Below are positions 17,481 to 27,430 of a stretch of 64,000 nucleotides of DNA, piece after piece. The DNA comes from Phycisphaerae bacterium. Its GTDB lineage: Bacteria > Planctomycetota > Phycisphaerae > UBA1845. A program made the translations under genes and the position numbers. The DNA lies in assembly GCA_029260015.1 (NCBI GenBank), contig JAJDEB010000036.1, positions 248,001-312,000 of the forward strand, written 5' to 3'. Each line of letters begins with the position of its first letter. The first letter of the stretch is position 1. Under the pieces are notes generated by a model, which made no database searches, was not told where the DNA came from, and saw only the letters and a program-made list of their open reading frames with translations.

Positions 17481-18809
17481 CTATCTCGAAATACTGCTAT
17501 CGATCGTTGATTCCATCAGCGACCGAACCTCGATAAAATCATCCACCTCAAAATGCGTAGACGATGCACCCCACGGTGTGGTCTCCACATCCAAGCCCGT
17601 CGGTGGCGGATTGGAATTCGCAACCGGGCCACCATCCAGGAAGAAGTCTTCAAACAGCGTGCCGTGTTGATAATGATTTAAGTGAAACGCCGAACTGGGT
17701 GGCCGGCGGGTTTCCATCGACGTATCGACATCTGAATTGTTCCCGACGCCATCGACGTACGACGTATACGAAATCGAAAACAATCCCAAACCAGCACGGT
17801 TGATATCCAATCGATCGGTTAAGTCGTACGTCGAACCGCCACCGTGGCTGTATCCGAAGATCGCCACCTCATCGACCTGCCGATTGACAATCGCATCGAC
17901 AACCACATCATACGCCGCCCCGCTGCCATCTGGTCCCACCACGTCTTCATCATACATGTGTACGTCAAACCCGACTTCGTACATCGCGATGCCCACGACA
18001 AAGCTGCCATGATTCGGATCCACCGGCACGCTGGTGGGTTGATTCTCGCCGCCCAGCGCCACAACGATGCTTTCAAATGCGTGAAACAAAATCTCATCTT
18101 TGACCACCGGAGAATCCGGCGGTTCGGCGGTCAGCGCGGCAGTCCCGGGGACCGCAGACGCCCATTCAACCCACAGCGTTAGGGTCGATTGCGTCGAACC
18201 AATGGGAAGCGATCCGGTCTTGTCATCCACAAAAACAATTTCAGTGCCGGGTGTTTTGGTCCGCGACGTCCAAACACTCAATGTGTCTTGATCACGCCGA
18301 AGCGCCAGCGCGGCGCCTGGTGGATCAACGTCAAGCGTTACCTCGATCAGATCATCTTCGCCTTGAGGGTCGGCATCGCCCGGCTGGTTCATTCGAATAC
18401 CGGGTCCGAGCAGCGAATCAGTTTCGAGTTGATCGGGCACCGGTGTTCGAGTGAACGGCGCGTAACCGGTGCCATGTTGCGGGCGATAAGCGGTCAGGTT
18501 CACCGTCGAACCAATTGCACCGGTACACCCGGGCGACACCTCATCGGAGACGTTTTGAAACAGACGTGCAAAGAGCGCGAAGTCGCGAAGATCGATTCGG
18601 TTATCGCCGTCCAGATCCGCACATGCGCACGCTTGAACTGACTGAGGATCTTCACTGAGGCAGGCTGCGAACGACTCGTAATCCGTATGATCGATAGAAC
18701 CATCGCCATCGAGGTCTGCACATTGAAACGGGCAACCATCACCGGCGTAGACGGGCGGCCCCAACGCAAACCCGCCTATGAATGCCAACAACAAAGCCAA
18801 TGTTCGCAT
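17481..18809 (-). CDS. Secreted alpha/beta-hydrolase-like protein with N-terminal dockerin-type repeats
   Basis: The 442-residue protein has a signal peptide (MRTLALLLAFIGGFALG) and then two Asp-rich loops, CADLDGDGSIDHTDYESF and CADLDGDNRIDLRDFALF. Together these form a dockerin/EF-hand-like pair, placed N-terminally directly after the signal. A beta-rich domain (about 95-240) follows. The C-terminal part has GYSHGGG (near 340), the GxSxG nucleophile elbow of lipases and esterases. I place the start at 18809, where GGGGA lies about 5 bases upstream. An earlier in-frame ATG at 18857 would add 16 residues. Ca2+ binding and enzymatic activity are inferred; substrate is unknown. Confidence 0.72.
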   Translation of the reverse strand: MRTLALLLAFIGGFALGPPVYAGDGCPFQCADLDGDGSIDHTDYESFAACLSEDPQSVQACACADLDGDNRIDLRDFALFARLFQNVSDEVSPGCTGAIGSTVNLTAYRPQHGTGYAPFTRTPVPDQLETDSLLGPGIRMNQPGDADPQGEDDLIEVTLDVDPPGAALALRRDQDTLSVWTSRTKTPGTEIVFVDDKTGSLPIGSTQSTLTLWVEWASAVPGTAALTAEPPDSPVVKDEILFHAFESIVVALGGENQPTSVPVDPNHGSFVVGIAMYEVGFDVHMYDEDVVGPDGSGAAYDVVVDAIVNRQVDEVAIFGYSHGGGSTYDLTDRLDINRAGLGLFSISYTSYVDGVGNNSDVDTSMETRRPPSSAFHLNHYQHGTLFEDFFLDGGPVANSNPPPTGLDVETTPWGASSTHFEVDDFIEVRSLMESTIDSSISR

Positions 18810-18908
18810 CGATTCCCCTTTGTTCGACCACTTCTGTCGCGACAACATTGCGTCCACGTTGGCATCTTAACAGAATCGGGGAATCAATTCCTGCCAATCT
18901 GCCTCTGA

Positions 18909-19478
18909 CTACGCGACGGCATCCGGCCAAAGCCATCCGAAAAAACCGCCTGTCACCAATCCGTAGACCAATCCATCGAACATGAACTTCGCCGTGGTTG
19001 TCCACGAAGACCCTTTCCAGATGGAATTGGGGATGTATCCAACGCCATATCCAATAAACGCGACGCAACCAGCAATTCTAAACACTGAAAGGTAGGAACT
19101 TCCCGGAGGCATCGCAGCGTGCGTGATGTAAGCGACGAAGATGCTCATCAGCATTGAATACAGGAACCACTGGGCCAAGGAAGCCCCCATGTTGACCGTT
19201 CCATTGGGCATGACCGTCAGAAAACCAACCGGACCCTTCTCGTACCTTTCAATCATTTCCGGCGTGCCCATTTCCTTCATCGACTCCGGGCATGGAAAAA
19301 TATATTCGCCGGGCGGCATGCCGATTTCGCGCATGTGCGATGTAAACGCATCTTCAACGGGAAGCTTGACGTAGTCATTTCGATGAATCGGAATGAGCAT
19401 GTGCAAAATCGAACTGACTACAAAAACACCCGTAGCTGCCAACAGAATTGGCAACCAGAGTTCATGTACGAAATGCAT
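18909..19478 (-). CDS. Membrane protein of unknown function
   Basis: The 189-residue protein has about four hydrophobic segments: LWLPILLAATGVFVVSSILHML at the N-terminus, LAQWFLYSMLMSIFVAYITHA near 105-125, a Gly-rich SVFRIAGCVAFIGYGVGYIP near 140-155 and FDGLVYGLVTGGFFGWLW at the C-terminus. A soluble loop (about 35-95) with FPCPESMKEMGTPEM lies between the first two. No family is recognised. The ATG at 19478 is preceded by GGAGG at good spacing; a longer version starting at 19514 would precede this signal. Confidence 0.7.
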   Translation of the reverse strand: MHFVHELWLPILLAATGVFVVSSILHMLIPIHRNDYVKLPVEDAFTSHMREIGMPPGEYIFPCPESMKEMGTPEMIERYEKGPVGFLTVMPNGTVNMGASLAQWFLYSMLMSIFVAYITHAAMPPGSSYLSVFRIAGCVAFIGYGVGYIPNSIWKGSSWTTTAKFMFDGLVYGLVTGGFFGWLWPDAVA

Positions 19479-19641
19479 TTTTGACGACCTCCAAGAATCA
19501 ACCTGGACCACCACACACTATTGATTTTGATGATGTGGGTGCGACGGGTCCAGACTAATCCGGAGTATTTGCGACGAATCACTCAACGAATCGGTCAATG
19601 CGCAATTAAGCATGCCTCAGCGGGTGTATGCGTATGAACAA

Positions 19642-20340
19642 CTACTTGCTTATGTAGATCGTTTGGCCGCTGCTGTATTGGCACGCGGGGTTGGTCAAGA
19701 GGTGGGCCAACTCGGCGATGGCTTTTGCAGGCAAGGTTTGGTCTGCCGGAAAGTCTGGAAATGAACCGCGCAGCATTTCAGTTTCAACGGCGCCCGGTCC
19801 GATGGCGAACACGCGAATGCCGTGCGGTTTGCATTCGCTCGCGAGGGCTTTGGTGAGCAAATTGACATACGCTTTGGTCGCACCGTATGCGCCAAGTCCC
19901 GGAAACGGGTCAGCCGCCGCCATCGACGAAATGTTGATGATGGTTCCGCCACCGTTTTTCTTCATCGCCCCGATGACATACTTGGCTGTATAGGTTGGTC
20001 CGGCAGCGTTGACGGCGAGCATCGTGTCGAATGATTTCAAGTCGATGCTGGCAACGTCGGATAGAATCGCGTTACCGGCATTATTGACGAGTACGTCGAT
20101 TCGCCCGAACGCGATCACGGTCTTGGTGATCAAATCCTCCGCGTCGCCAGCTTTGGATACATCGGCGACGACCGGTTCGCAATTTGCCCCGAGCGATCGC
20201 ACTTCGTTGGCCACCGCCTGCAATTTGTCGAGATTGCGACCGGCCACCACGACGTCTGCACCATGCCGCGCGAATTCAAGCGCCATGGCTCGACCAATCC
20301 CGCTGCCACCACCTGTAATCGCCACAACTGAATTGCTCAT
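19642..20340 (-). CDS. Short-chain dehydrogenase/reductase (SDR)
   Basis: The 232-residue protein is a classical SDR: TGGGSGIG cofactor motif at residue 9-16, NNAG near 85, Ser in ISSMA near 135 and the YGATK catalytic Tyr-Lys near 147-151. The acidic or basic residue after strand 2 is Arg (AGRN), which favours NADP(H). Its substrate is not predictable. An upstream GTG at 20352 in frame is possible, but ATG 20340 has GGAG about 8 bases upstream and is preferred. It is divergent to pheS. Confidence 0.92.
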   Translation of the reverse strand: MSNSVVAITGGGSGIGRAMALEFARHGADVVVAGRNLDKLQAVANEVRSLGANCEPVVADVSKAGDAEDLITKTVIAFGRIDVLVNNAGNAILSDVASIDLKSFDTMLAVNAAGPTYTAKYVIGAMKKNGGGTIINISSMAAADPFPGLGAYGATKAYVNLLTKALASECKPHGIRVFAIGPGAVETEMLRGSFPDFPADQTLPAKAIAELAHLLTNPACQYSSGQTIYISK

Positions 20341-20492
20341 CTGCGTCTCCACATTGTTACCACCGATAACATCGACCCGAATTCGCTTCCCTTGAATTCC
20401 TACTGGGTCACGCCTAAGCTATGCCCCGCCTGACGACAAAGCAACCGTCACAAGTCAACCGAAAGCATTTAATCACAGAAGGTTACAATCAC

Positions 20493-21566
20493 GTGGATGT
20501 CGGTGAGTTACAACAAACGCTGAGCAAGCTGCACCAGGAGGCCAAAGCTGACCTGGCAGCCACCAAGACGCTGGACGAATTGCGCTCCGTCCGATCGAAG
20601 TATCTGGGCAAGACCGGTTCGGTCGGCAGCCTGATGGGTACGATCAAGGATTACCCGCCTAAGCAGCGCGGAGAGGTTGGCAAAACGCTCAACTCAGCCA
20701 ACAAGGCGATTGGGGAACTCGTCAACGAGCACACCGAACGCATCGGTAGCGCGGAAGTCGCAGCCGACGCAGCAACATCGACTGCGTTTGACCCCACGCT
20801 TCCGGGTGAGCGTTCGCGACTGGGTTCGGTTCATCCGGTCACGGCTGTCCAGTGGGAAGTTGAAGCCGTGTTCGAGCGACTTGGGTTTACCATCGAAGCC
20901 GGTCCGGAAATGGAAACGGACTATTACAATTTCGAGGCATTGAACATTCCGCCGATGCACCCGGCCCGCGATTTGCAAGACACGTTTTGGCTTAAGAACG
21001 GGATGTTGCTGCGAACGCAAACGTCACCGGTGCAGATTCGGGCGATGGAAAAATTCGGCGCGCCGCTCCGCTGCATCGTTCCGGGACGCTGCTTCCGATA
21101 CGAAACGATCGACGCATCACATGAAAACACATTCCATCAGGTCGAAGGCTTGATGATCGACCGCAACGTTTCCATCGCAAACCTGATCGCGGTGATGAAA
21201 CTCTTACTGAACGAGGTGCTGCAACGCGAGTTTGAGATCCGACTTCGACCGGGTTACTTCCCATTCGTTGAACCGGGATTTGAACTCGACATCGCTTGTC
21301 TGATTTGCAACGGCAAGGGATGCGCGACCTGCAAACGCACCGGATGGTTGGAGCTTCTGCCATGCGGCATGGTCCACCCGAATGTTTTGCAAGCGGGCGG
21401 TATTGATCCTAACGAATACGGCGGATTCGCGTTCGGACTGGGATTGACGCGACTTGCGATGATGAAATTCGGCATACGCGATATTCGCGTGGTCAATTCC
21501 GGCGACCTGCGCAACCTGGTTCATTCCGATCGTTGGGCGGGCCCGGTGATTTTGGACAAGGACTAA
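20493..21566 (+). CDS. pheS: Phenylalanine--tRNA ligase alpha subunit
   Basis: The protein catalyses attachment of Phe to tRNA-Phe as an alpha2-beta2 enzyme. The class II signature motifs are visible: FRYETIDASHENTFHQVEG (motif 2) and GFAFGLGLTRLAMMKFGI (motif 3), preceded by the coiled-coil N-terminal arm (about 5-80) and the TDYYNFEALNIPPMHPARD region. A cysteine set CLICNGKGCATC near residues 270-281 could bind zinc. I choose the GTG at 20493 because AAGG lies before it and an ATG at 20421 has no ribosome site; the 20421 start would add 24 residues. pheT follows after a REP-like element, so the pair likely forms one transcript. Confidence 0.95.
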   Translation: MDVGELQQTLSKLHQEAKADLAATKTLDELRSVRSKYLGKTGSVGSLMGTIKDYPPKQRGEVGKTLNSANKAIGELVNEHTERIGSAEVAADAATSTAFDPTLPGERSRLGSVHPVTAVQWEVEAVFERLGFTIEAGPEMETDYYNFEALNIPPMHPARDLQDTFWLKNGMLLRTQTSPVQIRAMEKFGAPLRCIVPGRCFRYETIDASHENTFHQVEGLMIDRNVSIANLIAVMKLLLNEVLQREFEIRLRPGYFPFVEPGFELDIACLICNGKGCATCKRTGWLELLPCGMVHPNVLQAGGIDPNEYGGFAFGLGLTRLAMMKFGIRDIRVVNSGDLRNLVHSDRWAGPVILDKD

Positions 21567-21575
21567 TCGCGCCAC

Positions 21576-21640
21576 GTAGGGTGGGCCGTGCCCACCAATC
21601 CGTAAGACATGCGAACTGCGGTGGGCACGGCCCACCCTAC
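21576..21640. repeat. REP/BIME-like inverted repeat (copy 2)
   Basis: Perfect 21-base inverted arms (21576-21596 and 21620-21640) around a 23-base spacer. Each has the GTAG head and a mini-hairpin GGTGGGC-CGT-GCCCACC. It lies between pheS and pheT inside their presumed transcript. Confidence 0.9.
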
Positions 21641-21677
21641 GCTTGAATGCATCACTCGGTATTGGGACTTTGCAACG

Positions 21678-24077
21678 ATGTTGATTTCCGTTAATTGGCT
21701 TCGCGATTACGTTGAGATACCTGATTCGCTCGATGTGCGCGCTTTGGCTGAACGCCTTACTATTACGACGGCTGAGGTTGAAGGCGTCGAGCATATCAAA
21801 ACAGGTGCCTCCGGTCTGATCGCCGCCCGCGTGGTGTCGATTGATCCGGTCGAAGGCAAGCCGAGTCTCAAGAAAGTCGAGCTTGACCTAGGTGGCAAGT
21901 CGGCAAGGGTCGTGTCAGCCGCTCCGGTTTTGCGCGTTGACGAGTTGGTCGTGTTCGCTCCGCCTGGTGCGTCTACGTTGGAATCCGGCAAGATCGAATC
22001 CACAACCGTCGCCGACCTGCCGAGCGAAGGCATGATCCTCCCCGGCAGTGCCATCGGCATACCGGCGAGCGACAAGGATGCGATCTTCTGCCCGCCATCA
22101 ATGAAACCGGGCGAGTCGATTGACGCGAAAATGCTCGACGACTGGGTCATCGAAATCGACAACAAATCGATCACCCATCGCCCCGACCTTTGGGGGCATT
22201 ATGGCATCGCCCGCGAAGTGGCAGCGATTCTCGGCAAGCCATTGAAGCCGTATCCCGTTGTTGACCTTGAAAAACTGAGCGACAAAAAGCAGTCGGAAGT
22301 TCCGATCACCATTGACGACGCGAATCGCTGTCCGCGTTACAGCGCCTTGAAGATGACCGGAGTTCGCGCCCAAGCCGCCCCGCTTTGGATGCAAACCCGG
22401 CTTGGTCATGTCGGTTTGCGACCGATCGACTGCCTCGTCGATCTCACCAACTATATCATGGCCGACCTCGGTCAACCGATGCACGCCTTTGACGGCAGCA
22501 AAATCGAATGCATCGAAGTCGGTCTGGCCAGTGACGGTAATACGTTTACCACGCTGGATGGCATCGAGCGCAAGCTATCCAGTGAAGCACTGATGATTCA
22601 ATCAAACCGCAAGTCTGTCGCGCTGGCAGGCATCATGGGCGGATTGGAATCAGAAGTGGCCGGTGAAACGCAAACGATTTTGCTGGAGTCGGCAAACTTT
22701 GAAGCATCGGGCATTCGCAAAACCTGCGCTGCCCTGGGCCTGCGTACCGACGCCAGCGCCCGCTTCGAAAAATCGCTCGACCCCAACAACACGGTTTTGT
22801 CAATTCAACGATTCGTGCATCTCGCGTCAGCCGAATTCCCTGAATTGCAGATGGCGAGTCGCTTGTCGGACGCCTATCCAAACACGCTTGCCGACATCAC
22901 GGTTGAAGTTGATCCGAAACTCGTCACGCGAACGATGGGCCATCCGGTCAACGAAAAACAGATGACCGACATCCTTACGGCGATCGGATTTGGTGTTGAA
23001 TCCAAGGGCGGAAAGCTAAGTGTTAAGGTCCCGAGCTATCGGGCGACCAAAGACATTTCCATCCCCGCAGACATCCTCGAAGAAATCGCCCGCAACGTTG
23101 GTTACGACAACATCGTTCCGCGACTTCCTGAGGTGCAGGTGCGTCACTTCACCGCCAATCCGCAGCACATCACCGAGCGCAACGCATTGCAAGCGTTCTG
23201 CATGGGGCTCGGTTACAGCGAGGTGCATCTGTACATTTGGTACGACGAAGAATGGCTGAAGCGACTGGGCTTCAAACCGGTGGCGGGTCCGGTGCTGATC
23301 AACCCTTCGGCTGCAGGCCAGGCGCAACTGCGCTGTTCGCTGATGCCCGGACTCCTGCAAGCATCTGACCGCAACCGATTCCACGCCGACGCATTCAAGC
23401 TTTGTGAAGTCGGTACCGTTTTTCGGGAAGGTCCAGATTCAAGAAACCAATCGCGCCACCTGGGACTCATCAGCGCCAAACGCGGCAAGGGCGGTGACGA
23501 CGATTTGTTCGCCGGGCTGAAAGGCGACATCGAAACGTGGGCATGGCAAACGCTTGGGGGCGACCTGCAATATGAACACGCTTCCAAGAACGCAGCCGCC
23601 CCGTGGACGCACGAACACAAGACGGCCAACATCGTTGCTAAAGGTACCACGATCGGAACCGTTAGCGTTTGCCCGTTGGCCCTTCGGCGCAATATTGACG
23701 AACATCTTTCGGCGTGGAGCATCGCGTGGGCTGAAGTCGATCTCGATTTGCTGCATGATTTCAAGGTCGAATCGAAGTCCCTTCGCCGCGTCCCAGAGCA
23801 TCCGGAAGTGGAAATGGATTTTTCGCTCCTTATCGACGCGGGTTCGCCATACGCTACGGTCAACGAGAACCTAGCCCGCTTCGACGATCCCCTGTTACGT
23901 CGGGTCACTTATGTCGGGGCGTATGAAGGCAAGTCCGTCCCGACGGGCAAGCGCAGCCTCACATACCGCGTGCTGTTCGGTTCACCCGAGCGCACGTTGG
24001 GCGAAGAGGACGTCAGTGCGGTGAAGGCGTCGTTTGAGAAACACATCGGCAGTTGCGGTTACGAGTTGCGTCGTTAG
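21678..24077 (+). CDS. pheT: Phenylalanine--tRNA ligase beta subunit
   Basis: The 799-residue subunit begins MLISVNWLRDYVEIPDSLDV, the usual N-terminus. The EMAP-II-like tRNA-binding domain (about 40-150) is followed by B3/B4 domains (LTNYIMADLGQPMHAFDG near 260-280, GIMGGLESEVAGET near 320), the B5 domain, a catalytic-like core, and a C-terminal ferredoxin-like anticodon-binding domain. The ATG at 21678 is chosen over 21609 because the first residues of the family are reproduced. The upstream frame is encoded partly by the REP element. Confidence 0.96.
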   Translation: MLISVNWLRDYVEIPDSLDVRALAERLTITTAEVEGVEHIKTGASGLIAARVVSIDPVEGKPSLKKVELDLGGKSARVVSAAPVLRVDELVVFAPPGASTLESGKIESTTVADLPSEGMILPGSAIGIPASDKDAIFCPPSMKPGESIDAKMLDDWVIEIDNKSITHRPDLWGHYGIAREVAAILGKPLKPYPVVDLEKLSDKKQSEVPITIDDANRCPRYSALKMTGVRAQAAPLWMQTRLGHVGLRPIDCLVDLTNYIMADLGQPMHAFDGSKIECIEVGLASDGNTFTTLDGIERKLSSEALMIQSNRKSVALAGIMGGLESEVAGETQTILLESANFEASGIRKTCAALGLRTDASARFEKSLDPNNTVLSIQRFVHLASAEFPELQMASRLSDAYPNTLADITVEVDPKLVTRTMGHPVNEKQMTDILTAIGFGVESKGGKLSVKVPSYRATKDISIPADILEEIARNVGYDNIVPRLPEVQVRHFTANPQHITERNALQAFCMGLGYSEVHLYIWYDEEWLKRLGFKPVAGPVLINPSAAGQAQLRCSLMPGLLQASDRNRFHADAFKLCEVGTVFREGPDSRNQSRHLGLISAKRGKGGDDDLFAGLKGDIETWAWQTLGGDLQYEHASKNAAAPWTHEHKTANIVAKGTTIGTVSVCPLALRRNIDEHLSAWSIAWAEVDLDLLHDFKVESKSLRRVPEHPEVEMDFSLLIDAGSPYATVNENLARFDDPLLRRVTYVGAYEGKSVPTGKRSLTYRVLFGSPERTLGEEDVSAVKASFEKHIGSCGYELRR

Positions 24078-24129
24078 TAACGACGAACCGGAACAGGTTG
24101 GTTGCATCAATTCCTGGGGACATTCTCTT

Positions 24130-25182
24130 ATGATGAATCGACGTGGGAACATAAATCGACGCGTGACGATAGACAGACGCGGGCTGTGCGGTGTTACGGT
24201 TTTTGCACTCTTGCTGATGTGCTGCTGTACCGGCTGCCCGCAATATGCCGACCCGTCAGTACCCAACGACATTCGTCGCGTCGAAGAACCCTCCACCGCG
24301 AACGACTATTTCATCTACGTTCCCTCGCGCAACAAACCCGGCGAACCGTGTCCGTTGGTTGTCCTTTGTCACGGCACAACGCCTTGGGACACCGCTCTGC
24401 GACAGATACGCGATTGGGTCAGCCTCGCGGAAGATAAAAACTTTATCGTCGCCGCACCAAAGCTTAAGGGAACGCGAGGTGACATACCGCCCCCGCCACA
24501 CAAGCAAATCCTCAATCAGCGCGATGACGAGCGCACAATTCTCGCGACGGTCCGCCATGTATCCGGTGCCAATCACATCGACCCGACGCGAATTTTCTTG
24601 ACGGGTTGGTCGGCGGGCGGATACGCGGTGGTGCATACGGGCTTGCGACATCCGGAAATATTCCGGGCGCTGACGGTGATGCAGGGTAACTTCGACGAGC
24701 GGTTCGTGACCGATGCCGAAGAGCATATCGATCCATATCAGCCGATCTACGTCATCTACGGGACAACTGATATTCTGACAGGTGGGCAAACCAAAGAGTG
24801 TATGGAATGGTTGTACGATCAAAACGCATACGTCTTTGACGGAAAGGTCGCGGGCCCGCACCGTTCGCACCCAAGAGCGGCCCACGAATTCTTTGAAAAG
24901 GTCACCAAGGAAATCCCGTGGCTGACGGTCCGGGCGGCGGCTGTTCATCCCAAGGATCCGTATACAATTCAATTCAAAACGCGGGCCTCGTTTCAACCGG
25001 CAGGTTTTCGATGGACATTGGCCGACGGTCAAACATCGTCGGCAGCCGAACCTAGCTTCAAGTTTGAGGAAGGCACCCACGAGGTCAAACTCGAAACCGC
25101 GATGCCCGGCGGCAAGCGTCTGAAGAGAACCATCCGCGTGGATGTCCCCTTCTCATTGTTTCCTGAAAAGCTGGATCGTTAG
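24130..25182 (+). CDS. Lipoprotein alpha/beta hydrolase (PHB-depolymerase/esterase-like)
   Basis: The 350-residue protein starts with a basic n-region, a hydrophobic stretch and a lipobox-like CCCTGC at about residue 35. Its hydrolase core has HGTTPWD (oxyanion region, near 75), GWSAGGYA (nucleophile Ser, near 165), YGTTD (Asp) and a late PHRSHP-type His. This order is typical of dienelactone/PHB-depolymerase-like esterases. A second ATG follows immediately at 24133; GGGGA lies about 10 bases upstream of the pair. The last ~100 residues form a beta-rich C-terminal part. It ends 3 bases before the stop of the convergent exporter gene. The substrate is unknown. Confidence 0.8.
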   Translation: MMNRRGNINRRVTIDRRGLCGVTVFALLLMCCCTGCPQYADPSVPNDIRRVEEPSTANDYFIYVPSRNKPGEPCPLVVLCHGTTPWDTALRQIRDWVSLAEDKNFIVAAPKLKGTRGDIPPPPHKQILNQRDDERTILATVRHVSGANHIDPTRIFLTGWSAGGYAVVHTGLRHPEIFRALTVMQGNFDERFVTDAEEHIDPYQPIYVIYGTTDILTGGQTKECMEWLYDQNAYVFDGKVAGPHRSHPRAAHEFFEKVTKEIPWLTVRAAAVHPKDPYTIQFKTRASFQPAGFRWTLADGQTSSAAEPSFKFEEGTHEVKLETAMPGGKRLKRTIRVDVPFSLFPEKLDR

Positions 25183-25185
25183 GAT

Positions 25186-27408
25186 CTATTCTTGAATTGA
25201 AGTATCAGCCAACCTGCTCTTGAACGGCTTCAACGTCAGGATCAATGCTGGCAGAAGCCACAGGTCGGCGGCCAACGCTGCGAGCATCGTTACGGCTAGC
25301 AGTCCGCCGAAGTACGCCGTTGGTAAGAATCGCGAAAACAGCAGAATCGAAAACCCGAACGCAATCACGATCGTGGTAAACAAGCAGGCCCGCCCGACGC
25401 TTTCGTGCGATTCGTGAATGGCACGTTCAAGGTTACCGTGCAAAGCGAACTCGCGTTTCAACCGCCACACATAGTGAACGGTGTCGTCAACGGCGATCCC
25501 CAGCGTGACTGAAAGCATCATCGCAGCCGTCATGTTGACGGGAATTCCGCACCAGCCCATCACACCGACGCAGAAGATCACCGGTAAGAAATTAACGAGC
25601 AACAGGATCGCCAGCATCCGCAGGCTTCGAAACGCGGTGGCTAATACGATGGCGATCAACAAGCCCGCCAACCCAAACGAGCGGTATTGATCCTTGAGCA
25701 GTCCGTCAATCAGCGTCGAATAAAAATGATAAAGCCCGGTCACTTCGACTTCGTATTCGCTGCCATACGCCTGCTGCGCATCTTCCTTCATTTGCTGGCA
25801 GGCGGCTAACTTCTGCTGCACGTCGTATCCTTCCACGCATCTGAAATTAATGCGCATGGTGTCGCCCGCATCGTTTAGGAAGTTACGCAGGATGTCAGCA
25901 CCGCCCGGAATCATTCGCAGCAGGTCGCAGCTTTGTGTGGCCTGAACATCGGTTGTAATCGCTCCTGGGACCACAAGGCTCAGGGCGTCTTTTAGCGTCA
26001 ATGCCCGTCGAACCATTTCAAGCTTTGAAACCGACGCGGAGGCTACCGTCGCTCCTTGGTCGATGACATTGGCTGTCACGATTTTTGCGCCGTCATTGCG
26101 ACGGATCACCAATTCGGTTGAACCCAGAGGCGTCAGGTGTGTCTCGATGAATTCGTAATTGCGGCGGATTTCACTACCGGGCCGAAAGTTCTTGATGAAA
26201 TCGCTTTGGAACTCGATCCTTAGTGAGCCGAAAAACATCACGACGGCGACGCCAAGAAATCCTACAAGGATTGTCTTGCGCCGTGCGACTGACAGCCCCG
26301 CGCACCACGCTAAGACAACCTTGGCCCATCGATGCTGCGGAGGGTTGCCGCCTAGGGCACTGAACCGAACCAATGTGGGTAGCGCCGCCACCGATGCAAT
26401 GAATGCGACAACCAGACCAAACACCATCAACACGCCAAACCGTTTGACCGGGGCAATCGACGAAATGCTGACCGATCCAAAACCAACCGCCGTCGTCAAC
26501 ATGACGATCGCGCAAGGCAGCAACATGTGTCCGAGGACTGCTTGCGGACGCGATTGAACGTCAACATCTAATGATGCGTCCTCGGTTGCCACCGCGAGGT
26601 GAACGCAATTGGCCACTGCAAGCACCACCACCAGAATAACCAGCATCTGCGTGATCAGCGACGAAACGATTCCGAGTACAATCGTCAGCCCAAGCGTCAA
26701 CACGATTGCAGACAGCGCCACGAATCCGGCAAAGAACATCGGAGCAACACGTCGAAAGACCAGCCAAAGCGTCACCACGATCAACACAAACGCCAGCACC
26801 GAGAAGACGAGTAAGTCCTGATCCACATACGCGTACATGTCGATCAGCGTGACGTACGGACCGGTCAACAGCACATTGACATCTTGGTGACTCTCACGAA
26901 AGCGTCCGACGATATCTCGCATTTGCGACACTGAGCGACGGCGGGCGGCACCGCCGGAACCTTCAGCGGCCATCTGTAGAAGGATCGCAACCGTTCGGCG
27001 GTCTTGGCTGATGAGATTGCCTTCCAAGAGCGGGTGCGAGAAGAGTCGATCGCCCATCACCACGCGCAGCGTCTTGGGAATGCTCACGATCGAATTGACC
27101 CGCTGAACATTCTCAACGCTTTCAAATGCTTCCGTCAATTCAACGAGCATCGACTCGACACTATCGTCAAACGGTTGGGTCGTGTGCAAAGCGACCACCG
27201 CGAATTCGTTGCTGGTGAACTCCTCGACGAACGACTGAAACTTCTCGTACGCCGGGTTGTCGCTCGCAACGAATGCTTCGAGTCGATAGTCCTCTTTGAG
27301 TCCGCGCGAAAACAGTAGCCATCCACACACCACGGTGAGAACGGTGATGACGATCACGATCGGTTTGGAAGAAATAACCGCAAAATGGCTTGCGGGCGAC
27401 GGATTCAT
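25186..27408 (-). CDS. RND/MMPL-superfamily exporter
   Basis: This 740-residue inner-membrane protein has a single N-terminal helix, a large periplasmic domain (about 40-195), then two blocks of membrane helices (about 200-360 and 575-720), separated by a second periplasmic domain (about 390-570), the usual duplicated RND layout. GIAVDDTVHYVWRLKRE in the second block matches the sterol-sensing/MMPL family motif. The family moves lipids or hydrophobic compounds using the proton gradient. It follows the LptD-like gene by 22 bases on the same strand, so an envelope lipid role is plausible but inferred. Confidence 0.88.
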   Translation of the reverse strand: MNPSPASHFAVISSKPIVIVITVLTVVCGWLLFSRGLKEDYRLEAFVASDNPAYEKFQSFVEEFTSNEFAVVALHTTQPFDDSVESMLVELTEAFESVENVQRVNSIVSIPKTLRVVMGDRLFSHPLLEGNLISQDRRTVAILLQMAAEGSGGAARRRSVSQMRDIVGRFRESHQDVNVLLTGPYVTLIDMYAYVDQDLLVFSVLAFVLIVVTLWLVFRRVAPMFFAGFVALSAIVLTLGLTIVLGIVSSLITQMLVILVVVLAVANCVHLAVATEDASLDVDVQSRPQAVLGHMLLPCAIVMLTTAVGFGSVSISSIAPVKRFGVLMVFGLVVAFIASVAALPTLVRFSALGGNPPQHRWAKVVLAWCAGLSVARRKTILVGFLGVAVVMFFGSLRIEFQSDFIKNFRPGSEIRRNYEFIETHLTPLGSTELVIRRNDGAKIVTANVIDQGATVASASVSKLEMVRRALTLKDALSLVVPGAITTDVQATQSCDLLRMIPGGADILRNFLNDAGDTMRINFRCVEGYDVQQKLAACQQMKEDAQQAYGSEYEVEVTGLYHFYSTLIDGLLKDQYRSFGLAGLLIAIVLATAFRSLRMLAILLLVNFLPVIFCVGVMGWCGIPVNMTAAMMLSVTLGIAVDDTVHYVWRLKREFALHGNLERAIHESHESVGRACLFTTIVIAFGFSILLFSRFLPTAYFGGLLAVTMLAALAADLWLLPALILTLKPFKSRLADTSIQE

Positions 27409-27430
27409 GAAGCTGCGCCGCGGATTAGCA

